Source: Flavobacterium alvei
Lineage (GTDB): Bacteria; Bacteroidota; Bacteroidia; Flavobacteriales; Flavobacteriaceae
Direction: 5' to 3'
DNA length: 64,000 nucleotides
NCBI RefSeq assembly: GCF_002920895.1
Contig: NZ_PQVG01000001.1
Location: 1-64,000 of the forward strand
The position numbers were made by a program, and so were the translations under genes. This document shows, piece by piece, positions 18,125 to 27,200 of this stretch; position 1 is the stretch's first letter; each line of letters begins with the position of its first letter. The notes under the pieces are model-generated. The model ran no database searches. It was not told the DNA's origin and was given only the letters and a program-made list of their open reading frames with translations.

Positions 18125-18239
18125 AAATTATAGTAGTTTTTGTTTGATTTGAAATGCAAATATAAAATTTAAAATTATCAAAAACGTATAATTAGCATCT
18201 AATTACAAATAAATTGACAGTTAAAATCCTTGAAAAAAA

Positions 18240-19124
18240 TTATTTCTTATTAGACAGGTAATGTTTGACAATACCGTTCAGAATTACCGTTAAAACAATC
18301 AATAAGGCTCCGATATAAAACTCTACGCTCATTTTTTCTTTTCCACCAAGGATAAAATACGCCAAAATAATTCCATAAACGGGTTCTAAACTGGTGGTTA
18401 GCATCACTGTATAAGGCGAAAGTACTCGCATCACCTTTACAGAAGCGGTAAAAGCATAAGCAGTACAAACCGAAGCTAAAATGAGGAGATAAATCCAATC
18501 ATTGGTAGTCAGAATAAAAAAATCGACATTGAATTTACTAGTAAAAAAAAAGTAAATCGTTATAAAAAACACGCCGGCGAGAAATTCATAAAAGGTAATA
18601 ACGGAAGATTCGTGTTTTTCGATTAGCTTTCCGTTCATTAAGGTGAATAATACTCCGATAATTATTGAAACCAAAGCATACATAATCCCTTCGAAATAAT
18701 TGATTTCAACTTGCAAAATCATTCCTAATGCTGCAATAATTATAAGTCCAAAAAACACTTCATACCAAAGCACTTTTCGACCGTAAAAAATAGGTTCTAA
18801 AATAGAAGCTAAAAAAGCACCTAAAGAAAAAACGGCCAATGTCACAGAGACATTAGAAACATGAATAGCCTCAAAAAAGAAAATCCAATGAAGAGCAATC
18901 AGTAATCCGACAAAAATTAATTTGAAAAATTCTTTTATAGGAATTTGAAAAGATTCTTTTTTAAAGAGAATAAATAGAAACAAAAATACCGATGCAAATA
19001 GCATTCTATACCAAACCAAAGCATCGGCCTGAATTGAAATTAAAGCTCCTAATATGGCAGTAAAACCCCATATAAATACAATTAAATGAAGATTTAAATA
19101 ACTCTTTAAATTACCTTTTTGCAT
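18240..19124 (-). CDS. DMT-superfamily (EamA) transporter
   Basis: About ten hydrophobic helices in two EamA-type halves; the second half has SVCTAYAFTASVKVMRVLSPYTVMLTTSLEPVYGIILAYFILGGKE, a typical EamA signature. The substrate cannot be told from sequence; members export amino acids, metabolites or nucleotide sugars. I choose ATG 19124 (MQKGNLKSYL) because it overlaps the upstream permease stop by 14 bp and removes an unlikely 10-residue extension from ATG 19154. Translational coupling with the permease is likely. Confidence 0.88.
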   Translation of the reverse strand: MQKGNLKSYLNLHLIVFIWGFTAILGALISIQADALVWYRMLFASVFLFLFILFKKESFQIPIKEFFKLIFVGLLIALHWIFFFEAIHVSNVSVTLAVFSLGAFLASILEPIFYGRKVLWYEVFFGLIIIAALGMILQVEINYFEGIMYALVSIIIGVLFTLMNGKLIEKHESSVITFYEFLAGVFFITIYFFFTSKFNVDFFILTTNDWIYLLILASVCTAYAFTASVKVMRVLSPYTVMLTTSLEPVYGIILAYFILGGKEKMSVEFYIGALLIVLTVILNGIVKHYLSNKK

Positions 19125-20199
19125 TGCGTAATAAGAAAACAGCCAAAATTCCAAAAACTAGATTAGGAATCCAAACGGCCAATAATGGTGGGAAACTAGA
19201 TTTTTCGGCCAAGGTTCCGAATATTTTATCGAAAAACACAAAAGAAAATGCCAATGCAATTCCGATGGCTAGACTCAATCCCATCCCTCCTCTTCGCTTC
19301 ATAGATGAAACCGCAACTGCAATTACAGTAAGAATAAATGCCGATACGGGTATGCTGTACTTTTTATACAAAACGACCTTATAAACATTGATGTTTGAAG
19401 AACCACGCTTTTTTTCTTTTTCGATAAATTGGTTTAACTTACCCAAACTCAAGGTTTCGGCTATATAAATAACTGGTGTTATATCGTCGAGATCAAAACT
19501 AAATTTAGCATCTTTTTTATCCGATTTTTCAATTTTATCATCCAATCCTCCAACAGTTCGTTTGACATAATCATACATCGTATAATTTTTAGTTTTAGGA
19601 TTCCACTGTATCCTTGAAGCCGAAATTTTATAAGCTAATTTATCTTTGGTGAATTTTTCATAAGTGAAATTATAAGCCGTTTTAGATGCTACATCAAAAC
19701 TATTGACATAGATGTATTCATCATTGCTAAGCTGACGGAAAACATCTGTATTTTTTCCCCTTACAGTTTCTTTACCATCACCACGAAGATAAGTATATCT
19801 AAAATTATTAAAACCTTCATTCGATTTTGGAACGATAAAAAACCCCATCAACAAAACGATTAACGAAACAATAGTAGCTCCAATCATAAAAGGTCTCAAA
19901 AACCGAGTAAACGAAATTCCTGAACTTAAAATAGCAATAATCTCAGTATCATTGGCTAATTTTGAAGTAAACCAAATGACCGATAAAAACAAAAATATCG
20001 GAAACAACAAATTCATAAAATAAATTGTAAAATGATAATAGTAAACCAAAATTTCCATAATGGGAATCTTGTTTTCGATCATTTTATTAATCTTTTCCGA
20101 AATATCAATTACTATTCCAATAGGTGCAAATAAACCCAACATAACCCCAAATGTGGCCAAGTATTTCTTTAGAATGTATTTGTCTATTATTGTTAACAT
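19111..20199 (-). CDS. LptF/LptG family permease
   Basis: A 362-residue inner-membrane protein. Helices at the N-terminus (ATFGVMLGLFAPIGIVIDISEKI, YFMNLLFPIFLFLSVIWFTS, ATIVSLIVLLMGFFIV) flank a periplasmic beta-jellyroll region. Three more C-terminal helices include MGLSLAIGIALAFSFVFFDKIFG. With its sister and LptB it would extract lipopolysaccharide from the inner membrane. Whether it is LptF or LptG cannot be settled here. Gene order tgt-lptF/G-DMT suggests an operon. Confidence 0.92.
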   Translation of the reverse strand: MLTIIDKYILKKYLATFGVMLGLFAPIGIVIDISEKINKMIENKIPIMEILVYYYHFTIYFMNLLFPIFLFLSVIWFTSKLANDTEIIAILSSGISFTRFLRPFMIGATIVSLIVLLMGFFIVPKSNEGFNNFRYTYLRGDGKETVRGKNTDVFRQLSNDEYIYVNSFDVASKTAYNFTYEKFTKDKLAYKISASRIQWNPKTKNYTMYDYVKRTVGGLDDKIEKSDKKDAKFSFDLDDITPVIYIAETLSLGKLNQFIEKEKKRGSSNINVYKVVLYKKYSIPVSAFILTVIAVAVSSMKRRGGMGLSLAIGIALAFSFVFFDKIFGTLAEKSSFPPLLAVWIPNLVFGILAVFLLRNAKR

Positions 20200-20276
20200 T
20201 TAGTTCGGTTTTGGGTTTTGGGTTTTAGGTTTTGGGTTGAATTACTATCAACTAAAAACTTTCAACTTTCAACTAT

Positions 20277-21407
20277 TTACAATCTCTGGCTCATATTGCG
20301 AACCATCATCTCTTTCCAAGTTCTAAAATCTCCGGCTAAGATATGTTTTCTAGCCTCACGAACCAACCACATATAAAACCCAAGATTGTGAATCGTGGCA
20401 ATTTGTTTTCCAAGGTATTCATTGGCGGCAAATAAGTGGCGCAAATAAGCTTTGCTGTATTCTGTATCCACAAAAGTATGGCCCATTTCGTCAATTACCG
20501 AGAAATCGTCTTCCCACTTTTTATTTTTGATATTGATGGTTCCATTGGCAGTAAACAACATTCCGTTTCTAGCGTTTCGAGTTGGCATCACACAATCGAA
20601 CATATCAATTCCTAAGGCAATATTTTCCAAGATATTAATCGGAGTTCCTACTCCCATCAAATAGCGAGGTTTGTCTTCTGGTAGAATTTCACAAACCACT
20701 TCGGTCATCGCATACATTTCTTCGGCTGGTTCTCCTACTGAAAGTCCTCCAATAGCATTTCCTTGTTGACCTGAATTAGCAATATATTCCGCCGATTGAC
20801 GGCGTAAATCTTTGTAGGTACTTCCTTGAACAATCGGAAAAAAAGTTTGTTCATACCCATATTTAAAAGGCACTTTTTCCAAATGATTGATGCATCTGTC
20901 CAACCAACGGTGCGTCATGTGCATCGAACGTTGCGCATAACGATAATCGCACGGATAAGGCGTACATTCGTCAAAAGCCATAATGATATCAGCACCGATG
21001 GTACGCTGAATTTCCATTACATTTTCGGGTGTAAAAACGTGGTAGGAACCATCAATATGCGATTTGAATTTCACCCCTTCTTCCTTAATTTTTCGGTTAG
21101 AAGAAAGCGAATACACTTGGTATCCACCAGAATCGGTCAAAATATTTCTGTCCCAATTCATAAATTTATGCAATCCACCCGCTTTTTCCAAGATTTCGGT
21201 TTGCGGACGCAAGTATAAATGATAGGTATTCCCCAAGATAATATCTGGGTTTATTTCTTCTTTCAGTTCGCGTTGGTGGACTCCTTTTACCGAAGCAACC
21301 GTTCCAACAGGCATAAAAATTGGGGTTTCAATAACACCATGATCAGTAGTAATACTTCCTGCTCTGGCTTTGGTATGTGGATCTTTTTGTAATAAATCAA
21401 ATTTCAT
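20277..21407 (-). CDS. tgt: Queuine tRNA-ribosyltransferase
   Basis: Exchanges guanine 34 of GUN-anticodon tRNAs for the queuosine precursor. The 376 residues include LTDSGGYQVYSLS with the catalytic Asp region, GADIIMAFDECTPY, GGLSVGEPAEEMY, the YLMGVGTP loop and FDCVMPTRNARNG with the nucleophile Asp. The usual CxCxxC zinc ligands before the AYLxHL segment are not present: the sequence there is SVIDEMGHTFVDTEYSKAYL. I believe this also occurs in relatives, so the gene is probably functional. It leads the minus-strand run toward dnaB. Confidence 0.95.
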   Translation of the reverse strand: MKFDLLQKDPHTKARAGSITTDHGVIETPIFMPVGTVASVKGVHQRELKEEINPDIILGNTYHLYLRPQTEILEKAGGLHKFMNWDRNILTDSGGYQVYSLSSNRKIKEEGVKFKSHIDGSYHVFTPENVMEIQRTIGADIIMAFDECTPYPCDYRYAQRSMHMTHRWLDRCINHLEKVPFKYGYEQTFFPIVQGSTYKDLRRQSAEYIANSGQQGNAIGGLSVGEPAEEMYAMTEVVCEILPEDKPRYLMGVGTPINILENIALGIDMFDCVMPTRNARNGMLFTANGTINIKNKKWEDDFSVIDEMGHTFVDTEYSKAYLRHLFAANEYLGKQIATIHNLGFYMWLVREARKHILAGDFRTWKEMMVRNMSQRL

Positions 21408-21504
21408 CTGTACATTTTTCAGTGCGCAAAGATAAGTTAATTGTGAATTGTGAATTGTGAATTGTGAGTTTTTTTAACAATGTATTTATTTGAGCGTGCC
21501 ATCA

Positions 21505-21585
21505 CCTCCTCAAGCTATGATGCTGTCAGGCTGTCCGCTATATCTCTCTGCTTCACTACGAGGATGTCGCTTCCATACTTCACGC
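21505..21585 (-). repeat. Second copy of the dispersed structured element
   Basis: Read on the minus strand it shows GGAAGCGACATCCTC, a short hairpin, then GAGATATAGCGGACAGC. These are the same conserved ends as the element at 220-296, but the hairpin arms are different and shorter. It lies between the divergent tgt and cas1 genes. Confidence 0.5.
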
Positions 21586-21606
21586 AAACCAAAAAAAATT
21601 ATGAAA

Positions 21607-21651
21607 ATGAGGTTTCCCGTAAAAACACCATCATATCTATCAGTAAATTAG
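21607..21651 (+). promoter_or_regulatory. Palindrome/-7 promoter module of cas1-cas2
   Basis: ATGAGG-TTTC-CCGTAA (21607-21622) is centred at 21614.5. TAAATTAG, a TAnnTTTG-like box (21644-21651), starts 29.5 bp downstream. The palindrome is identical to the one at 5128 and matches the cas9 site except for the loop. Confidence 0.65.
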
Positions 21652-21678
21652 TCTTCTACAATATCTAATCCTACTATT

Positions 21679-22587
21679 ATGCTAAAAAAATCCATTTTAA
21701 TAGAAAATAAAACGGCTATTACTGCCAAAAACCTCCAATTAGTCATTAAATCTGAAATTCGGGAAAGCGCGATTCCCATTGAAGATATTGGTTTTTTGGT
21801 TTTAGACCATCAAGAAATTTACATTAGTTTACCAGCTATGAATTTATTGGTAGAAAACAATACATCCGTAATTATTTGTTCTAAAAATCATTTGCCCAAC
21901 GGAATGTTCCTGAACCTCAACAGTCACCACATCCAGCAAGAAGTCTTCAAAAACCAAATTGATGCTTCCATTCCACTAAAAAAACAATTATGGCAACAAA
22001 CCATTGTCGAAAAAATAACCAATCAAGGTTTGCTTTTAGAAAGAATCACCCAAAACAAAAACAGTTTCGAATTCCTAGCCAGCAAAGTTTTGAGCGGAGA
22101 CACTTCTAATATGGAAGGCGTTGCAGCAAGCCAATACTGGAAATCTTTTTTTGATACTTACGACATCAAATTCAGAAGGGAACGTTTTGGAGATTATCCC
22201 AATAATTTCCTCAATTATGGCTATGCCATTCTTCGAGCAGCAACCGCCAGAGCACTTTCTGGCAGCGGTTTATTGAACACCTTGGGCATTCATCACAAAA
22301 GCAAATACAACGCCTTTGCTCTTGCCGATGATATTATGGAACCGTTCCGCCCCTTGGTTGACGAAAAAGTTTTTGAAATTATGCAAACCTATGACGAACA
22401 GGAATTAAACACCAAAATCAAAGCCGAACTCCTGCAAGTACTAACCCGAACCGTTTATTTCAAGGAAGAAAAAAGTCCGTTGATGGTAGCCTTGCAAAAA
22501 ACGGCTAGCTCCTTGCAGCAATGCTTTATGGGACAAAGAAAGAAAATTAAATATCCCAAATTATGGAACTTAACGCCTACCGAATAA
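21679..22587 (+). CDS. cas1: Type II CRISPR-associated endonuclease Cas1
   Basis: The integrase subunit that inserts new spacers at the CRISPR array. The 302 residues are the usual type II length. Metal ligands are visible as Glu146 in NMEGVAASQYW, the His pair 205-206 in LGIHHKSKYN, and Asp217/218 in ALADDIMEPFRP. It starts 27 bp after a -7 box that belongs to a palindromic promoter shared with cas9 and the tracrRNA. Its 3' end overlaps cas2 by 25 bp, so the two are translated from one mRNA. No cas4 or csn2 is present, which points to subtype II-C. Confidence 0.97.
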   Translation: MLKKSILIENKTAITAKNLQLVIKSEIRESAIPIEDIGFLVLDHQEIYISLPAMNLLVENNTSVIICSKNHLPNGMFLNLNSHHIQQEVFKNQIDASIPLKKQLWQQTIVEKITNQGLLLERITQNKNSFEFLASKVLSGDTSNMEGVAASQYWKSFFDTYDIKFRRERFGDYPNNFLNYGYAILRAATARALSGSGLLNTLGIHHKSKYNAFALADDIMEPFRPLVDEKVFEIMQTYDEQELNTKIKAELLQVLTRTVYFKEEKSPLMVALQKTASSLQQCFMGQRKKIKYPKLWNLTPTE

Positions 22588-22892
22588 TGTGGTTGTTTGT
22601 GTTTTTTGATTTGCCAACAGAAACCAAAAAAGACCGAAGAAACGCTTCGGGATTTCGGAACAACTTGCTCAAAGATGGTTTTTCGATGATGCAATATTCG
22701 GTTTATGTTCGCCATTGTGCCAGTGGCGAAAGTGCCGATGTACACGAAAAACGCATTCACAACCTTTTGCCTCCATTGGGCAAAGTGAGTGTTTTACGAA
22801 TAACCGACAAGCAATTTGGCAATATCCTAAATTTTTGGGGCAAAGCCGAAGTCCCCAAAGCACCTCAACCCACACAATTAGAATTATTTTGA
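22563..22892 (+). CDS. cas2: CRISPR-associated endoribonuclease-fold protein Cas2
   Basis: A 109-residue Cas2 with the ferredoxin-like start YRIMWLFVFFDLPTETKKDRR and its conserved Asp, and SMMQYSVYVRHC in the centre. It forms the structural dimer of the Cas1-Cas2 integration complex. It overlaps cas1 by 25 bp and ends before a GC-rich hairpin and a strong terminator. The array follows 153 bp downstream on the other side of that terminator. Confidence 0.96.
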   Translation: MELNAYRIMWLFVFFDLPTETKKDRRNASGFRNNLLKDGFSMMQYSVYVRHCASGESADVHEKRIHNLLPPLGKVSVLRITDKQFGNILNFWGKAEVPKAPQPTQLELF

Positions 22893-22896
22893 TCTT

Positions 22897-22925
22897 CCCC
22901 TCCACTGGAGGGGTGCCCAAAGGGC
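22897..22925. repeat. GC-rich REP-like double hairpin after cas2
   Basis: A perfect palindrome CCCCTCCA-C-TGGAGGGG (22897-22913) is followed by GCCC-AAA-GGGC (22915-22925) and GGGGTGG. This is strikingly GC-rich in an AT-rich region, and the text resembles a short dispersed element I recall from other Bacteroidota genomes. It begins 5 bp after the cas2 stop. Confidence 0.5.
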
Positions 22926-22943
22926 GGGGTGGTTTCTAGAAAC

Positions 22944-22994
22944 AAAAAAATGCCTCAATATTGGGTTATCAAACCAATAAAGAGGCATTTTTTT
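22944..22994. terminator. Bidirectional terminator between cas2 and the CRISPR array
   Basis: Perfect 13-bp arms AAAAAAATGCCTC and GAGGCATTTTTTT give a hairpin with T-runs on both strands. It can end cas1-cas2 mRNA from the left and the array transcript (minus strand) from the right. Confidence 0.85.
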
Positions 22995-23045
22995 ATACGA
23001 TATTTACTTTTAATTCTATGAATATCAGAAGGTAACAAGCCAACT

Positions 23046-24202
23046 AATATCGTGTTTTCTAATCTTTAATCAAACCACAACTTCACGACTCAAAAGGGAA
23101 TATTCTTTTACAATATCGTGTTTTCTAATCTTTAATCAAACCACAACTTTAGAAGCAGTTGTTTTTTTAGCTGCGTCAATATCGTGTTTTCTAATCTTTA
23201 ATCAAACCACAACATAAAGCAGGCATTACTCTAGTCATCTTTCAATATCGTGTTTTCTAATCTTTAATCAAACCACAACTAGTAGAACCTAAAGCGTCTG
23301 GCAAATCAAAATATCGTGTTTTCTAATCTTTAATCAAACCACAACAGACAAATCGAAACATTATTAAAATCACTTAATATCGTGTTTTCTAATCTTTAAT
23401 CAAACCACAACGTTGGAATTATAGCAAATCAAGGGGAATGCAATATCGTGTTTTCTAATCTTTAATCAAACCACAACGATGTCTTGTACTGTTGATAATT
23501 GATTTGCAATATCGTGTTTTCTAATCTTTAATCAAACCACAACGGTACGAAAGGATAATTTAAACAATGTTGAAATATCGTGTTTTCTAATCTTTAATCA
23601 AACCACAACAGTATTTATTTCATTTGTGATTAATGACAAAATATCGTGTTTTCTAATCTTTAATCAAACCACAACTTTACCTACAATTTTATTTGAAGCA
23701 CCTCTAATATCGTGTTTTCTAATCTTTAATCAAACCACAACTGCAACCATTGCAGTATGTGAATTAGCTTTAATATCGTGTTTTCTAATCTTTAATCAAA
23801 CCACAACAGAAACTCTTTTGTCGCATTTTTTAGATGAAATATCGTGTTTTCTAATCTTTAATCAAACCACAACACGTCGATTTTATGAAGTTTAGAGAAA
23901 AGAATATCGTGTTTTCTAATCTTTAATCAAACCACAACGCTAATACTAAGCACCGTTTCGGCTTTATTAATATCGTGTTTTCTAATCTTTAATCAAACCA
24001 CAACTTTATCTTTTTGCCATTTAATTTCAATTTTAATATCGTGTTTTCTAATCTTTAATCAAACCACAACTCCTAAAGTAGTGTATATCTCTACATACAT
24101 AATATCGTGTTTTCTAATCTTTAATCAAACCACAACTGGTCGTCATTACAGTAAACTGTTGATACAAATATCGTGTTTTCTAATCTTTAATCAAACCACA
24201 AC
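23046..24202 (-). CRISPR. Type II-C CRISPR array, 18 repeats and 17 spacers
   Basis: Eighteen 36-bp repeats appear identical by eye. On the plus strand each starts AATATCGTGTTTTC and ends CAAACCACAAC. The repeat-spacer period is 66 bp except for one 29-bp spacer at 23874-23902; all other spacers are 30 bp. The crRNA sense is the minus strand, because the 5' half GTTGTGGTTTGATTAAAG pairs with the anti-repeat of the tracrRNA at 29085. The array therefore runs in the same direction as cas9, directly downstream of it, and converges on cas1-cas2. No decayed terminal repeat is seen within the array. Confidence 0.98.
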
Positions 24203-24257
24203 TGAAAGCTACTGCATCCCTGCTGGGCGGATGCCATACCTTTCAGTTGTGGTTTGA
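24191..24257. repeat. Inverted repeat joining the cas9-proximal CRISPR repeat to an inverted half repeat
   Basis: The arms 24191-24208 and 24240-24257 are perfect 18-bp inverted copies. Each contains 12 bp of the CRISPR repeat end (TCAAACCACAAC or its complement) plus TGAAAG. The 31-bp loop holds a second stem, GCATCC/GGATGC, and is much more GC-rich than its surroundings. It lies between the cas9 stop and the array in the direction of crRNA transcription. There is no T-run, so it is not a normal terminator. Confidence 0.8.
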
Positions 24258-24299
24258 GATGTTTAAGAGTTAGAACGAAATGTCAAAGAACATTCAAAT

Positions 24300-27200
24300 T
24301 TACAACTTTTCAATTTTACCAGTAAATGAAATTCTAACTTTTATTGGATTCATTTCTTGATACTTTTTCATACTCGCTATTCTAACTTCCTCCATTTTAT
24401 TTGTGACAGTTGACGCGAGATGGTGTCTAAATGAATAATCTCCATCTGAAATTTTCTGAACTCGATACAAATAATTACTTAAAAAAGTAAAGTCTTGTTT
24501 ATTATCATTGAACTCATCATTAGAAAGTCCTAACAAAAACATATCGTTTTCCTGAAAAGTTAACACAAGTTCTTTAGGAGCTGGTTTACCAATTTCTATT
24601 TCAGGTAGTTTATAGATTTCATCTTTTTGTTTAACTCTTTCTACTACTTTCCAAAAATTAGTAATATCATCTTTCAACTCCTCATTTTCGTCTTTATAGA
24701 TTACTATATGATGATTGTTTCTTGGGTTTACATATTGTTTTACTTTTGATTTTAATTGCTGTGCATTACTCATTTCCTCACTAACTCTAACTTTTTTTAT
24801 TGGAACGGGTTCACCATTTTTATTAGGTAAAGTATAAAGCAATTTAATTTTAGTATGCAATGCTTCAATATTTTCTTTAAGCTCCTTTTCCTCTATTTCT
24901 GTGTTTTTTGGTGATTTTAATTGTTTTGAAAGTTGTTCAATTTCTTTATACAAAGGAATTTCTGCTTTTCTTGCCTTTATAATTATTTCTTTAACCTTAA
25001 TATCAACAATCTTTTCTATTTGTTTATCCGTTTTTAAACTATCAATAGATTTTCTGATATGAAATCCACTATCTCCATTAGGTGGTGTCCTGTTCCCATA
25101 CAGATTTTCTTTGTGCAGCTGCCCTCTCACAGCCATACCTACACTTTTAAAAGTTTGTCCGTTTTTGGTAATCTTCTTGGTGATTTTTGTTAGGATGTTT
25201 TTGTTTTGTTTGTGTGAGATTAGAATACTATTGATGACATTTTTGGCATCGGTATGAAATCCATTCCAAGGTTCTGGAAAATCTAAATGCTCTTTTTCGT
25301 GTTCATTCCCTCTTTTCTTGTTTTCAGTTGAGGCATTTTGTTTACTCAACCGCTGGAAAAAGGATTCTTTTGTTAAAGCAATAACTAAAGCATCAATGGC
25401 GTGATGGCGATGGTCTTCACGGTTTTTGATTGGGTCAAATTTTATTTCACCAGTATATTTATCAACCCAAGTTGTCCCTTCAACTATTGTTTGTCCTTCT
25501 TCGAGAACTGGCTTGGTAGTTTTAACTGGCGAAAATTCAGTTACTTCAGAAACGATGTCAAACAAAACATAATATTTCCCTTTGCCTTCTTCCATTTCAA
25601 AATGATGTTGATTGTCCATATCCGAAACAAATGTATTTTCATCATTTGTAGTGCCTTGAATCAAAATTTGATTTTCTTTTACAAGCGGTCTTTCGTTTAA
25701 TGCTTTTTCAAACGAAACCTTTTCAAAATCTACATCTATGATAAGCCAATACTTTCCATCTTCTAATTCTGCTTCACATTCATAAATATAGGAAGAAAAA
25801 AGACCTTCTTTTACTTCTCCAAATAGAAGAATTTGCTTTCCGTTTTTCTTGGGTTGCTCTTCTTTAACTGGTTTTTTAAAATCCTTATTAGTTATTGAAA
25901 ATGTAGCCCAATAAGTTCCGTTTTCCTTGCCAGTAGTATTTATGGCATTCAATCCATCATTTTTGAATTTATCCTTTTCAATCTTACCTCTTAAAACTAT
26001 TTCATTTTCCAAAGTGCTTGGTTTGTCTCTAAATACTTGAAGAATATTTTTTGGATTAGACAAAACTAGTTTTGCCCAATAATCGCCATTTGCTAAATCT
26101 GGTGCATCTACCTGAAATTTAACATACTGCTCTTTCGATTTAAAAACTCCCTTTTCAATACTTCCAGACAAAAGTGTTTCATTTTCATTTGTTGTTGGTC
26201 TGTCATAATAAATTCGTTGTGACAAAACAGGCTTTTTATCATTGTCTAAAACTACATAGTGCTGTATATGTTTATTTTCTTCAATATGTAAATTTGGAAT
26301 ATCCACCGTCATAATAGGCTGTAAAATATTATTCAACCCCCAAAGTCGACGCAATTCGGCTGTTAAACTTCCTGGCATTACACGAACATCAGAACAAACT
26401 TGAGATAAGATTTCGCTCGTTTTTTTACTTATATAACGAGTGTCATTTAATTGTCGTTGGATAAAATCGTTGGTTTCAAATTTTGTTTTCGACACAAATC
26501 GCTTTGCTTTTGGGTAGGGCAAAACTTTAAAAACACGTCGTTCAATTTCTTCCCACGATTTTGCACCTCCCCAAAGATTTGGATCTTTATTAATTTCATA
26601 AAAATCGTGAGGAGTTCTATTTCCTTTTAAACCATTAAATTCTGAATCACACAATGTTTTATTTGCAAAACTATCATCTAAAGAGATTGATTTTGGGATG
26701 ATATGCTCGATTTGAAATTTATTTTTACCTCCTAATAAATCCGATATGTTTATTGTTTTGTTTGTATAAGGACAAATAGAAATTGGCATTTCTTGATACA
26801 AAAGTACTCTTTGAATGTTCTCTCTACTTTGTCGCAAACCAAATTCAATCAATAATTCTTTTGCCTTTTCGTTTTTCTTGTCATTTTCTCTAATCTTATA
26901 CCCTAATTCTTCTCGTTTCGTTTTACTATTCTTTAAATCCCGCCCAAGTTCAACTCTAATTTGATCAAACTTTCCTTGCTGAGCAATCAATTCATTTACA
27001 AGGCGTTTAGTTTCATTTACTCCTTGTTGCACAATTGGATTTCTCAAATTTTGAACAGTATCAATTTTATCTTTTAGTTTTACTTGAACTACCTCTTGAC
27101 TATGGTGATACAGTTTTTTAAATCGAACATCATCTTCAATAAATCCATATTTATTTTCAATCAAATAGACTTTTATTTTCTCAATTGCTTCTCCTTCTTT

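Noticed and set aside
23626..23895. An 89-residue open frame with a repeated ISCFLIFNQTTT motif
   Set aside because: It is the CRISPR repeat read in one frame; the periodicity comes from the 36-bp repeats.
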